Assembly (NCBI RefSeq): GCF_051594765.1
Contig: NZ_JBPPGJ010000009.1
Coordinates: 124,001-188,000 of the forward strand
From: Paenibacillus_AR sp051594765
Lineage (GTDB): Bacteria; Bacillota; Bacilli; Paenibacillales; NBRC-103111
Reading direction: 5' to 3'
DNA: 64,000 nt
A program made the translations under genes and the position numbers. The notes below the pieces were generated by a model. It saw nothing but the letters and a program-made list of their open reading frames with translations, made no database searches and was not told the origin of the DNA. Shown here one piece after another: positions 42,449 through 51,329 of this stretch. The number at the start of each line of letters is the position of its first letter. The stretch's first letter is position 1.

Positions 42449-43898
42449 ACTGAAGCGAATCGTTCAGGGACAAAAGGGATATTATTATAATTTCAAGGCC
42501 TATGCCTATTCCTCTCTGGTAACGGTTGGCCCAATGCTCCTGTGTATGCTGATGATGGTGGTGATGCAGAGGCTGATCATCCTGGCGGGAGGCACCCATC
42601 TGGAGAAGGAGATCTTCCTGGCATCCTCGGAGTATGCCTTCGTCTTCTCCCTTCTGGTGACCAGCCCGATCACGATGTTGATCTCTCGTTTCGTCTCTGA
42701 CAAATTATATATGAAGGAACATGATGACATCCTACCGTCCTTCTATGGCGTGACCTCCGTCTGTCTTCTAGTCGGCGGTGCAGCAGGCGCGATATTTCTC
42801 TACCCTTCCCCCCTGCGGGATACCTATAAGCTGAGCTTGTACCTGTTCTTCATGGAGCTGATCGTTGTCTGGATTCAAGCGATCTATATCTCCGCTCTGA
42901 AGGACTATATGAGAATCGTCAAGAGCTTCATCATCGGAAGCTCGGTGTCCATGCTGGGGGCCGTCATCTCGATTTTCTTCTTTTCCTGGGATATGGCCGC
43001 ATCCATCATTACATCCATGGGTGCAGGATTTTTCGTGATGGCCGTCATGTTCAGTTACCACCTGGAACGCTGCTTTAAGAGTCCGAATAAAACCTACTTT
43101 GCTTTCCTGGCTTATTTCAAGCAATATCCATCCCTGGCTCTTATCGGCGTTCTCCAAACCGTAGGGTTCAACCTGCACAACCTGCTTGCTTGGAGGAGCA
43201 GCATGGGGATCCCGGTGGCCGATACCTTCGTGTATGCGCCATCCTATGACGTACCGGTGTTCTACGCGTTTCTTACGGTGATCCCTTCCATGGTAATCTT
43301 CGTCGTTTCCATGGAAACCTCCTTTTATGAAAAGTACATGCATTACTTCTCCTCCGTCTTGTTCGGAGGCACCTTGCAGGAAATCATGAAGGCCCGTAAG
43401 GATATGCTCTACGTCTTGTTTCAAGAGTTAAGCTTCATGATGGAGATCCAATTGTTCTTCAGCATCTGTTCGATCGCCGGCGGGAACCGGCTTCTTCCCA
43501 TGATCGGTTTTTCCAGCGAAGAGGTGGATACGTTCACGATCTTGGTGCTGGGCAATTTCCTCTACATCTTCATGTTCGTACTGGTCCTGATCCTTCTTTA
43601 TTTCGATGACCGGAAAGGGGCCGTCTGTACGACAGCCATCCTCTTCGTAGGCAATGGGCTTCTCAATGGCCTGGAGGTGTTCGGGGAAAGCCACGGCTTT
43701 GCTTTCTTCGTCACGGCACTGGCAGCTCTCGCCGTCGTCATGGTCCGGTTGCTCTATGTAACGAAAAATATCAATTATTACACGTATTGCTCGCAGCCAC
43801 TGGTCAGCGGTCTGAAGATGACAACCGGTTTCCGGCGTCTTGTAGGCAAGTGGACGCGGGACACTCCCGTGGCTCCGGGCGGAGGAATTCACTTATGA
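42429..43898 (+). CDS. pelG: Pel membrane transporter PelG
   Basis: 489 residues from the ATG at 42429, which has GGGAGGGG at 6-7 bases; an in-frame ATG two codons earlier overlaps that site. Begins MAGIGFELKRIVQG, typical PelG, with about 12 membrane helices in a Wzx/MATE-like flippase arrangement. Overlaps pelF by 20 bases. It should form the channel that moves the polymer across the membrane. Confidence 0.95.
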   Translation: MAGIGFELKRIVQGQKGYYYNFKAYAYSSLVTVGPMLLCMLMMVVMQRLIILAGGTHLEKEIFLASSEYAFVFSLLVTSPITMLISRFVSDKLYMKEHDDILPSFYGVTSVCLLVGGAAGAIFLYPSPLRDTYKLSLYLFFMELIVVWIQAIYISALKDYMRIVKSFIIGSSVSMLGAVISIFFFSWDMAASIITSMGAGFFVMAVMFSYHLERCFKSPNKTYFAFLAYFKQYPSLALIGVLQTVGFNLHNLLAWRSSMGIPVADTFVYAPSYDVPVFYAFLTVIPSMVIFVVSMETSFYEKYMHYFSSVLFGGTLQEIMKARKDMLYVLFQELSFMMEIQLFFSICSIAGGNRLLPMIGFSSEEVDTFTILVLGNFLYIFMFVLVLILLYFDDRKGAVCTTAILFVGNGLLNGLEVFGESHGFAFFVTALAALAVVMVRLLYVTKNINYYTYCSQPLVSGLKMTTGFRRLVGKWTRDTPVAPGGGIHL

Positions 43899-45622
43899 CA
43901 TGGAAATGGAAAATGGCTGCGGCCCCTCTTGTGTTCAGTGTGGCATTAACGGGGTGCAGCGGCATCGCAGAGAAAAATGGGGGCGAGGCTGCTTCGCCCT
44001 CCAATGCCCCGGTAGTGATCCAGGAGGCCAAGGCCGGAAATGCTTTGGTAGAGGATCGGTACTTATATGGGAAAGACAAGGGGGATGAGGTCACCCATCT
44101 CTTCATCACGGTAATGAATAGAGGAACCGATCCGGCGAAGGGAAGCCTCGTCTCCTTCGATGATATCAATCACATCACCGAAAGGATGCCGGAAGGCCAG
44201 AGTGATGCGGAGCTGGAGGTTCTGCTGCAGGAGGGGAATGAAAAGGGGCCGGTTTCCGGGCAGTTCGGCTTCAGCACGAAGGAAGCTAACGGCACGCTGC
44301 AGATCCGAGGAAGCTCTACACGCAGCGCCGCTCAGAAGTCTTACAAAATCAAGCTGTTTGACAAGGCCGGAATGTGGAGGGAGCAGAAGGTACTGAATCT
44401 GAACAAGCATGCGGCGGACCTGTCCCGAGTTCGGAATAAGCTCAGCTTCGACTACTTCACCCGCATTCCGGATTTCACCAGCTTGCGGACCCATTTCGTT
44501 CACTTGTACGTGAAGGATCTGACCAAGAGCAAGCCCACAGACGCCTTCGAGGATTACGGGCTGTATACGGAGATCGAGAATCCGGGCAAAAACTATCTGA
44601 AGCAGCACGGCTTCGATGCCAACGGCAGCTTGTATAAGGCGATTAACTTTGCCTTCTACCGCTCTCCGGATGAGCTGAAGGCGGCGACGGAGCCCGGATA
44701 TAACAAGGCGGCCTTCGAGAAGATTCTGAGTATTGAGGGAAATTCGAATCACGAGAAGCTGCTCCGGATGCTGGATGATGTGAATGACTACACCTTGAAT
44801 ATCAACCAGGTCGTAGACAAGCATTTTAATCGGGATAATATGTTAACCTGGCTGGCAGTCAACATCCTGATGGGGAATATCGATACGATCAGCCAGAACT
44901 ATATCCTGTATTCACCGCTGAACGCCAATACCTGGTACTTCTTCCCCTGGGATTATGACGGAGCTTGGGATTGGTACAACCAGCCCCGGGAGCCCACGAA
45001 GCTGTCCATGTGGCAGAAGGGGATCGGAACCTATTGGAGCAACGTGCTCTTTAAGCGGTTCTTCATGGATCCGGATAACGTTCAGGCCTTGACCGATAAG
45101 ATCGAGAAGCTGCGGGAAATCATTAACCCGGATCAGACCCGGAGCATGCTGCAATCCTATTACGACACGGTAAGCCGATACACCTCCCGCGACCCCGACG
45201 TGATCCATATCCCCGGTTATCTGTCTGAGTTCGAGGATGAACTCAAGAGACTTCCCGAGGTTTCGGAGAACAACAAGAAGACCTACTACGATTCGTTGGA
45301 GAATCCTATGCCTATCTTCCTGGGGGACCCGACGGTCAAGGACGGAAGCGTGACCTACACATGGGACCCGTCCTATGATTTTCAAGGGGATGATCTGAGC
45401 TACCATATTCAAGTGGCAGCCGATCCCGAGTTCTCGCGGATCCTCTATGAGAAGAAGGGGATAAGCGGGACTACGATCTCCTCCGAGGCACTCCCATCCG
45501 GCCGGTATTACTTGCGCGTAACGGTGACGGACAGCAAGGGGCATACGCAAATCCCGTTCGATAGTGTGGAGGAGCGCACCGGAACCATTCATCATGGGAT
45601 GAAGATGTTCTCGGTACCATGA
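43895..45622 (+). CDS. cotH: CotH-family kinase-like lipoprotein
   Basis: 575 residues from the ATG at 43895 (GGAGGAATTC upstream), ATGA overlap with pelG. Lipobox ALTGC makes it a surface lipoprotein. The CotH kinase fold shows RGSSTR (138-143) with KSYKIKL, GNIDTISQNY, and PWDYDGAWD with D353, D355 and D359, the atypical kinase active-site acids. A fibronectin-III-like module closes the C-terminus (about 480-565). Spore-coat CotH phosphorylates serine in partner proteins; in pel loci its substrate is unknown. Confidence 0.88.
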   Translation: MTWKWKMAAAPLVFSVALTGCSGIAEKNGGEAASPSNAPVVIQEAKAGNALVEDRYLYGKDKGDEVTHLFITVMNRGTDPAKGSLVSFDDINHITERMPEGQSDAELEVLLQEGNEKGPVSGQFGFSTKEANGTLQIRGSSTRSAAQKSYKIKLFDKAGMWREQKVLNLNKHAADLSRVRNKLSFDYFTRIPDFTSLRTHFVHLYVKDLTKSKPTDAFEDYGLYTEIENPGKNYLKQHGFDANGSLYKAINFAFYRSPDELKAATEPGYNKAAFEKILSIEGNSNHEKLLRMLDDVNDYTLNINQVVDKHFNRDNMLTWLAVNILMGNIDTISQNYILYSPLNANTWYFFPWDYDGAWDWYNQPREPTKLSMWQKGIGTYWSNVLFKRFFMDPDNVQALTDKIEKLREIINPDQTRSMLQSYYDTVSRYTSRDPDVIHIPGYLSEFEDELKRLPEVSENNKKTYYDSLENPMPIFLGDPTVKDGSVTYTWDPSYDFQGDDLSYHIQVAADPEFSRILYEKKGISGTTISSEALPSGRYYLRVTVTDSKGHTQIPFDSVEERTGTIHHGMKMFSVP

Positions 45623-45632
45623 CAAAAAGAAG

Positions 45633-45650
45633 GCACGTTCGATAACGTGC
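45633..45650 (+). repeat. Intercistronic hairpin between cotH and the VTC gene
   Basis: GCACGTT and AACGTGC form a perfect stem with a CGAT loop, just before GGGAGGG of the next gene. No U-tract. Could separate expression of the last two genes from the coupled block. Confidence 0.55.
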
Positions 45651-45660
45651 GGGAGGGAAT

Positions 45661-46368
45661 ATGCAGTACCTAGGCAAAAGACTAAGGCACGAGCTGAAAT
45701 ACTACATTCGTCCCCATGACTATGCGGGTCTTGCTAGGCGGCTCTCTGCGGTGCTTCCACGGGACAAGCATTCGGTGAACGAGGAAGGCTATCACATCCG
45801 GAGCCTGTATTTCGATGATGACTACGATACGGCGCTGACTCAGAAGCATGCCGGAGTAGAGAAGCGGTGCAAGTACCGGATCCGGATCTATAATCTGTCG
45901 GATGCCCGGATCAACCTGGAACGCAAGAGCAAATTCGGAGAGTGGGTGTGCAAGGATTCCGCAATCCTGACCAGAGAGGAATATGACAAAATCTTGGAAG
46001 GGGATGTGGAATTCCTTCCCGCTTTCGGGAAGCCGCTTACCCAGGACTTCTACCATGAGTGCAAGCTTCATGGGCTGAAGCCCAAGGTGATTGTGGATTA
46101 TGTAAGGGAAGCGTACACCCACGAATATGGGGATGTCAGAATCACATTCGATAAAAACTTGGCCTTCAACGTGAAGGACAAGGATATCTTCGATCCCGGC
46201 CTGATCACCGTGGAGGCTGTCCAGGAGCCGATGATCATCATGGAAGTGAAATATAACGACTTCATTCCCCAGTATGTGCAGGATCTGCTGCAGCTATCCA
46301 GTCATAACCGTTCGGCTATATCCAAGTACGTGATGTGCCGGGAGCAAAACAAGCAGCACTATAACTAG
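45661..46368 (+). CDS. VTC-domain (polyphosphate polymerase-like) protein
   Basis: 235 residues, cytosolic. The VTC tunnel fold is indicated by RHELKYYI near the N-terminus, HIRSLYFDD, KYRIRIYN and NLERKSK, which supply basic residues that line the tunnel, and IMEVKYN late. VTC4 of yeast makes polyphosphate from ATP. Bacterial VTC proteins often sit next to DUF4956 and CotH genes, as here, and their product is not established. Starts 38 bases after cotH with GCGGGAGGG. Confidence 0.85.
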   Translation: MQYLGKRLRHELKYYIRPHDYAGLARRLSAVLPRDKHSVNEEGYHIRSLYFDDDYDTALTQKHAGVEKRCKYRIRIYNLSDARINLERKSKFGEWVCKDSAILTREEYDKILEGDVEFLPAFGKPLTQDFYHECKLHGLKPKVIVDYVREAYTHEYGDVRITFDKNLAFNVKDKDIFDPGLITVEAVQEPMIIMEVKYNDFIPQYVQDLLQLSSHNRSAISKYVMCREQNKQHYN

Positions 46369-46386
46369 TAAAGAAGGGTACGAGCC

Positions 46387-47073
46387 TTGACCATGGATGA
46401 TGTATTTACATTTAAAGATATCTTCAAAAAAAGTGTGCTGAAATTGGAGAGCTTCGCCAACATCTCCTACATCGACGTTGCGATCGGATTGCTGATTTCA
46501 CTGCTCATCGGACTGTTTATCTTCTATATTTATAAGAAAACGTTTCGTGGGGTTGTTTACAGCTACAATTTCAACACGACCTTCGTACTTATGACCATGA
46601 TTACGGCTCTGGTCATCATGACGATCAGCACCAACGTCGTGCTTTCGCTGGGGATGGTTGGAGCCCTCAGCATCGTCCGGTTTCGGACGGCCATCAAGGA
46701 TCCGCTGGACGTGGTATTCATGTTCTGGTCGATTGCTGCCGGAATTGCAACGGGAGCAGGGGTCTATCCGATCTCTATCGTGGGATCTCTGCTAATCGGC
46801 GCCACCCTGCTGATTCTGTCACGCCGCAAGGTAAAGGATTCGGCTTATCTCTTGATCGTCCATTACCATGATTCTGCAACGGACGGTGTAAAGTATCAAT
46901 TAAATAAGCTGGTCCATAAGCTGAAATCGAAGACCGTCCGTAAGGATCAGATTGAATTGACCGTAGAGGTAAAGCTGAAGAACGACAACACGGCTTTCGT
47001 CAGTGAGATCTCCGCACTGGAGGGAGTGCGGGACGCCGTCTTGGTCAGCTATAATGGGGATTACGCTCCGTAA
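46387..47073 (+). CDS. DUF4956 membrane protein
   Basis: 228 residues from a TTG at 46387 (GAAGGG 8 bases upstream); the ATG two codons later is the alternative. Four or so membrane helices (about 25-50 and 60-145), with the conserved GALSIVRFRTAIKDP in a cytosolic loop and WSIAAGIATGAG, then a cytosolic ferredoxin-like tail (about 155-228). DUF4956 proteins accompany VTC proteins, which suggests a membrane complex. Last gene of the operon; a strong terminator follows. Confidence 0.86.
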   Translation: MTMDDVFTFKDIFKKSVLKLESFANISYIDVAIGLLISLLIGLFIFYIYKKTFRGVVYSYNFNTTFVLMTMITALVIMTISTNVVLSLGMVGALSIVRFRTAIKDPLDVVFMFWSIAAGIATGAGVYPISIVGSLLIGATLLILSRRKVKDSAYLLIVHYHDSATDGVKYQLNKLVHKLKSKTVRKDQIELTVEVKLKNDNTAFVSEISALEGVRDAVLVSYNGDYAP

Positions 47074-47095
47074 GGGGGTAACGCTCCGTCCATTC

Positions 47096-47126
47096 ACAAG
47101 AGAGGCCTCCCCTCTCTTGTTTTTTA
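47096..47126 (+). terminator. Intrinsic terminator of the Pel-like operon
   Basis: ACAAGAGAGG and CCTCTCTTGT pair around a short CCTCC loop and run into TTTTTTA. Confidence 0.93.
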
Positions 47127-47174
47127 TTTGGCAGGGAGGGGAAAAGATCATGGGTGGATGACAAGGTAAAATGC

Positions 47175-47203
47175 TTGACACGGATTCCCGAATACAGTAT
47201 GAT
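47175..47203 (+). promoter_or_regulatory. SigA-type promoter for ylxM-ffh
   Basis: TTGACA (47175-47180) and TATGAT (47198-47203) with a 17-bp spacer, about 80 bases before the ylxM start. Confidence 0.82.
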
Positions 47204-47280
47204 AATCGTTGTTCGGTTGTAAAGGTCAAAACCTTAACAGCTAGCCTGGGATCGTAATCCCGAACGGGGGGACGGCCATC

Positions 47281-47649
47281 GTGGCAGAGGATCAGATGCT
47301 CGAGCGGACCAACAGGATGAATCTGTTGTACGATTTCTACGGTACGCTGCTGACGAGCAAGCAACAATCGATTCTAGCGCTGTATTATCAGGATAACTAC
47401 TCTCTCGGAGAGATTGCCACCGAGCTCTCGGTTACGAGACAAGCCGTTTATGAGCACCTGAAGCGGGCCGAGCAGACGCTGGAAGACTATGAGAGCAAGC
47501 TTCGGATGGCGGATCAATATGCCAGAAGAGCAGATATATCGGAGCAATTGCAGCAGCTCATCATGAGGCAGAAGGTGGAATTCCGGGAGGAACTGCTGGA
47601 GCTCTTGGAGCAGCTGCAGACCATAGATGATTCGAACAAGCCCGAATGA
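47281..47649 (+). CDS. ylxM: YlxM / UPF0122 helix-turn-helix protein
   Basis: 122 residues from GTG 47281; the ATG at 47296, with GAGG 5 bases upstream, gives MLERTNRMNLLYDFY, closer to relatives, and may be the real start. The sigma-region-4-like HTH is YSLGEIATELSVTRQAVYEHLKRAEQTL. YlxM is associated with the SRP pathway and is nearly always directly upstream of ffh. Confidence 0.93.
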   Translation: MAEDQMLERTNRMNLLYDFYGTLLTSKQQSILALYYQDNYSLGEIATELSVTRQAVYEHLKRAEQTLEDYESKLRMADQYARRADISEQLQQLIMRQKVEFREELLELLEQLQTIDDSNKPE

Positions 47650-47674
47650 AGATCCAGCCAGGAGGTGAGTCACC

Positions 47675-49045
47675 ATGGCATTCGAAGGATTAGCCAGCAG
47701 ACTGCAGAACGTATTCGGCAAATTGCGTTCCCGCGGGAAGCTGACAGAGGAAGACGTAGGAGAAGCGCTCCGCGAGGTGCGCCTGGCATTGCTCGAAGCG
47801 GACGTGAATTTCAAGGTCGTCAAGGATCTGATCGCCCGTATCAAGGAGCAGGCCATCGGCCAGGAAGTAATGAAGAGCTTCACTCCCGGCATGGTGGTCG
47901 TGGATATCGTCAACAAGGAGCTTACCGCTCTTATGGGTGGGACCCAGAGCAAGCTGGCGCGCTCCAATCGTCCGCCAACCGTCATCCTGATGGCGGGTCT
48001 CCAAGGCGCCGGCAAGACCACTTCGGCAGGCAAGCTGGCGAAGTTCTTAATGAAGCAGAATCACCGTCCGCTGCTGGTGGCGGGGGATATCTACAGGCCT
48101 GCGGCCATCAAGCAGCTGCAGGTGCTGGGCGAGCAGCTGAAGGTTCCGGTATTCACCTTGGGCAACGAAGTGAGCCCGGTGGAGATTGCGAAGCAAGGTG
48201 TGGCCCACGCCAAGGAGCACGGGCACGACTACGTGCTGATCGATACGGCCGGCCGGCTGCATATCGATGACGCCTTGATGGAGGAGCTTGTCGGGATTAA
48301 GGAAGCGACCAAGCCGGATGAGATCCTGCTGGTGGTCGACGCCATGACCGGTCAAGATGCCGTGAATGTGGCCGACAGCTTCAACAAGCAGCTGGACCTG
48401 ACCGGGGTCATCCTGTCCAAGCTGGACGGCGATACCCGCGGCGGCGCAGCCCTGTCGGTAAAGGCCGTCACCGGCTGTCCCATCAAATTCGCAGCGACCG
48501 GTGAGAAGCTGGATGCGCTGGAGCCCTTCCATCCGGACCGGATGGCTTCTCGGATTCTCGGCATGGGCGACGTCCTGACTCTGATCGAGAAAGCCCACGC
48601 GGAGATTGATACCGAGAAGGCCAAAGAGATGGAGCGCAAGATGCGCAAGGCCGAATTCACCTTCGACGATTTCCTGGAGCAGATGGAACAGGTCAAGAAG
48701 CTGGGGCCTCTGGACCAGATTCTGGACATGATGCCCGGTATGGGCAAGATGAAGAGCCAGGTCAAGGACCTGAAGGTGGATGAGAGGCAGCTGCAGCGCG
48801 TAGCCGCCATCGTCAAATCCATGACGAAGGAAGAGCGCGCCAAGCCGGAGCTCTTAAATCCGAGCCGCCGGAAGCGCATCGCCCTCGGCAGCGGCAACAC
48901 CGTTATCGAAGTCAACCGCTTCATCAAGCAATTTGAGGACATGCGGAAGATGATGAAGCAGTTCTCGGGCATGATGGGCGGAGTCAAGAATAAGAAGGGC
49001 CTTCTCGGCAAGATGGGCAAGGGTATGAAGTTCCCCTTCGGTTAA
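47675..49045 (+). CDS. ffh: Signal recognition particle protein Ffh
   Basis: 456 residues. N domain, G domain with GLQGAGKTTS (about 107) and DTAGRL, TKLDGDTRGG-type segment SKLDGDTRGGAAL, and the Met-rich M domain (about 325-440) with MMPGMGKMKSQ and NPSRRKRIALGSG for SRP RNA binding. Targets membrane and secretory proteins through FtsY. CCAGGAGGTGAG precedes the ATG. Confidence 0.99.
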   Translation: MAFEGLASRLQNVFGKLRSRGKLTEEDVGEALREVRLALLEADVNFKVVKDLIARIKEQAIGQEVMKSFTPGMVVVDIVNKELTALMGGTQSKLARSNRPPTVILMAGLQGAGKTTSAGKLAKFLMKQNHRPLLVAGDIYRPAAIKQLQVLGEQLKVPVFTLGNEVSPVEIAKQGVAHAKEHGHDYVLIDTAGRLHIDDALMEELVGIKEATKPDEILLVVDAMTGQDAVNVADSFNKQLDLTGVILSKLDGDTRGGAALSVKAVTGCPIKFAATGEKLDALEPFHPDRMASRILGMGDVLTLIEKAHAEIDTEKAKEMERKMRKAEFTFDDFLEQMEQVKKLGPLDQILDMMPGMGKMKSQVKDLKVDERQLQRVAAIVKSMTKEERAKPELLNPSRRKRIALGSGNTVIEVNRFIKQFEDMRKMMKQFSGMMGGVKNKKGLLGKMGKGMKFPFG

Positions 49046-49169
49046 TCTCGATTTGAAGCTTTTGCTTTAAATATATGGTCTTTAAATTGAACCCCGGAAA
49101 AGGAAAAAGAATAATCTTCGAAGCATCAGCTTCACTTTTCTGGGATTGTGTGAGGAGGTGAAATCTACA

Positions 49170-49442
49170 ATGGCAGTTCGCATCCGTTTGAAGCGCATGG
49201 GCGCTCACAAAGCTCCCTTCTACCGTGTGGTTGTGTCCGATTCCCGTTCTCCCCGTGATGGTCGTTTCATCGAAGAGATCGGTATCTACAACCCGCTGAC
49301 CGCTCCTGCTACCGTCACTATCGACGAGGAGAAGGCACTGAAATGGCTCAGCACCGGTGCTCAAGCATCCGACACCGTACGCAACCTGTTCAGCAAAGCC
49401 GGCATTATGACTAAGTTCCATGAGTCCAAATTGCAGAAGTAA
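49170..49442 (+). CDS. rpsP: 30S ribosomal protein S16
   Basis: 90 residues starting MAVRIRLKRMGAHKAPFYR, standard S16. GAGGAGGTGAAATC precedes the ATG at 49170. Leads the rpsP-khpA-rimM-trmD-rplS order common in Firmicutes. Confidence 0.99.
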   Translation: MAVRIRLKRMGAHKAPFYRVVVSDSRSPRDGRFIEEIGIYNPLTAPATVTIDEEKALKWLSTGAQASDTVRNLFSKAGIMTKFHESKLQK

Positions 49443-49465
49443 TTTCGGACTTTTCGGAGGGACAT

Positions 49466-49696
49466 ATGAAAGATCTGATAACCGTTATCGCTAAGGCGTT
49501 GGTGGATCATCCGGAAGATGTCAAAGTTCATGCCGTGGAGCACACCCAGGAAATCGTGTACGAGCTGACCGTTAATCCTTCCGACATCGGCAAGGTTATC
49601 GGCAAGCAAGGCCGGATCGCCAAGGCTCTGCGCACAGTCGTCACCTCGGCGACTGTTAAGGAGAAGAGACGCGTTACGGTCGAAATCGTTTCGTAA
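49466..49696 (+). CDS. khpA: KH-domain RNA-binding protein KhpA
   Basis: 76 residues (B. subtilis YlqC). KH motif GKVIGKQGRIAKALRTVV, with GKQG as the GxxG loop. Forms a complex with KhpB and binds RNA; linked to control of cell division and elongation. 23 bases after rpsP. Confidence 0.97.
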   Translation: MKDLITVIAKALVDHPEDVKVHAVEHTQEIVYELTVNPSDIGKVIGKQGRIAKALRTVVTSATVKEKRRVTVEIVS

Positions 49697-49713
49697 TACG
49701 AAGCGGACCGAAC

Positions 49714-49741
49714 AAGGGTAGGGGAAACCTTACCCTTTTCG
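49714..49741 (+). terminator. Weak terminator-like hairpin after khpA
   Basis: AAGGGTA and TACCCTT pair around a 10-base loop and are followed by TTCG. Likely partial; rimM follows 110 bases later. Confidence 0.4.
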
Positions 49742-49849
49742 TGTCGTTTTGGGGCAAGCTATGAAGGAGCGCAACGGAGCTTGAAGGCAGCTATCTTCTG
49801 AAGAAGAAGGCCGGCTTGAAATTCCGTTCAGATACCGGGAGGGACGAGC

Positions 49850-50371
49850 ATGAGCGTAAAATTATTCAATGTAGGCAAAATCGTCAATACGCATGGAATC
49901 CGCGGAGAGCTTAAGATCTTGTCCGCCACCGATTTTCCGGATCTCCGATTCTCGAAGGGAAGCGAGCTGATCTTCGTCTCACCCGAGGGGGAAACGAACC
50001 AGGAAGCAACCGTAGAATCCGCCCGGGAGCACAAAGGGATGTTCATCGTCCGCTTCAAGGAATGGGACGACATCAACCAGGTGGAGCGCTTCAAGGGCTG
50101 GAACGTGAAGGTGGACGAAGAGAGTCTGGCCGAGCTGGATGAGGATGAATACTACTATCACGAGATCATCGGCTGTACGGTGGTGTCCCAGGACGGACAG
50201 GAGCTGGGCCAGGTTACGGAGATCCTGTCTCCGGGAGCCAACCACGTCTGGGTTGTCAAGCGGCCCAAAGGGAAGGATATCCTGCTTCCGGTCATCGATG
50301 AAGTCATCTTGGACGTAGACGTGGAAGCCAAACGGATCACCGTCGAGCTGATGGAAGGTCTGGTCGAATGA
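49850..50371 (+). CDS. rimM: Ribosome maturation factor RimM
   Basis: 173 residues: N-terminal RimM barrel (VGKIVNTHGIRGELKI) and C-terminal PRC-barrel (YYYHEIIGCTVV, KRPKGKDILLPVIDEVI). Needed for 30S head assembly through S19. Overlaps trmD by ATGA. Confidence 0.98.
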   Translation: MSVKLFNVGKIVNTHGIRGELKILSATDFPDLRFSKGSELIFVSPEGETNQEATVESAREHKGMFIVRFKEWDDINQVERFKGWNVKVDEESLAELDEDEYYYHEIIGCTVVSQDGQELGQVTEILSPGANHVWVVKRPKGKDILLPVIDEVILDVDVEAKRITVELMEGLVE

Positions 50372-51138
50372 GAATCGACGTGCTGACGTTGTTTCCCGAG
50401 ATGTTCGAAGGGGTATTCGGGAGCAGCATATTGGGTAAAGCCCGGGATAAAGGACTGGTGGAGCTTCATACGATGAACTTCCGGGACTATTCCACGAATA
50501 AGCATAAGACCGTTGACGACTATCCATTCGGAGGCGGCGGCGGGATGGTCCTGAAGCCGGAGCCGATCTTCGGGGCGGTGGAGGACCTGCTGCAGAAGGC
50601 GCAAGCCGATGACGGGGCTCCCGCACGGAAGCCGCGCGTCATTCTCATGTGCCCCCAAGGAGAGCCCTTCACCCAGCGCAAAGCGGAGGCGTTGTCGGAA
50701 GAGGAACACCTGGTCTTTATCTGCGGCCATTACGAAGGCTACGACGAGAGAATCCGGCAGCATCTCGTGACCGACGAGCTGTCCATTGGGGATTATGTGC
50801 TCACCGGCGGGGAACTGCCGGCCATGGTGGTTATAGACAGCGTCGTCCGGCTGCTGCCGGGCGTGCTGGGGAACGAGAGCTCCGCCGTCACGGATTCCTT
50901 CAGCACGGGGCTCCTGGAGTATCCTCATTATACCCGTCCCGCCAAGTTCCGGGATTGGGACGTGCCCGAGGTGCTGCTCTCCGGCCATCACGAGAACATC
51001 GAGAAGTGGAGGCGCCGCCAGTCTCTGGAGCGGACCCTGCGCCGCCGTCCGGAGCTGCTGGAGCGCATGGAGCTCTCCAAGAAGGATAAGGAATGGCTCC
51101 GGGAGCTCAAGGAGCGTTCGACCGGCGAGAGCGACTAG
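50368..51138 (+). CDS. trmD: tRNA (guanine-37-N1)-methyltransferase
   Basis: 256 residues. SPOUT fold with the trefoil-knot SAM site: GGGGGMVLKPEP, ICGHYEGYDERI and LSIGDYVLTGGELPAMV. Methylates G37 of tRNAs reading CNN codons, preventing frameshifts. Coupled to rimM. Confidence 0.99.
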   Translation: MRIDVLTLFPEMFEGVFGSSILGKARDKGLVELHTMNFRDYSTNKHKTVDDYPFGGGGGMVLKPEPIFGAVEDLLQKAQADDGAPARKPRVILMCPQGEPFTQRKAEALSEEEHLVFICGHYEGYDERIRQHLVTDELSIGDYVLTGGELPAMVVIDSVVRLLPGVLGNESSAVTDSFSTGLLEYPHYTRPAKFRDWDVPEVLLSGHHENIEKWRRRQSLERTLRRRPELLERMELSKKDKEWLRELKERSTGESD

Positions 51139-51190
51139 CTGATGCGTCTATCGAATCTCTCGATTTTTCAGAGATATCGAAATCCGAGAG

Positions 51191-51329
51191 TTGACAAGGT
51201 TTTCTGAAACATGGTATGATCTTCAATGTTGCAGTTTTTGATAACGGTGGTCCTCTACGCGGTTGCGGCACGAGATTGAAGCGTTGCCGATGGAGCGGAA
51301 TGAACACCTTGTGGAAGGAGGACGTCAAA
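51191..51329 (+). promoter_or_regulatory. rplS promoter and leader (possible L19 leader)
   Basis: TTGACA (51191-51196) and TATGAT (51215-51220), spacer 18, give a leader of about 100 bases with several short inverted repeats. Firmicutes often have an autoregulatory L19 leader here; the exact consensus could not be confirmed. Upstream, CTCTCGATTT / AAATCCGAGAG (about 51155-51190) forms a hairpin ending trmD. Confidence 0.5.
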
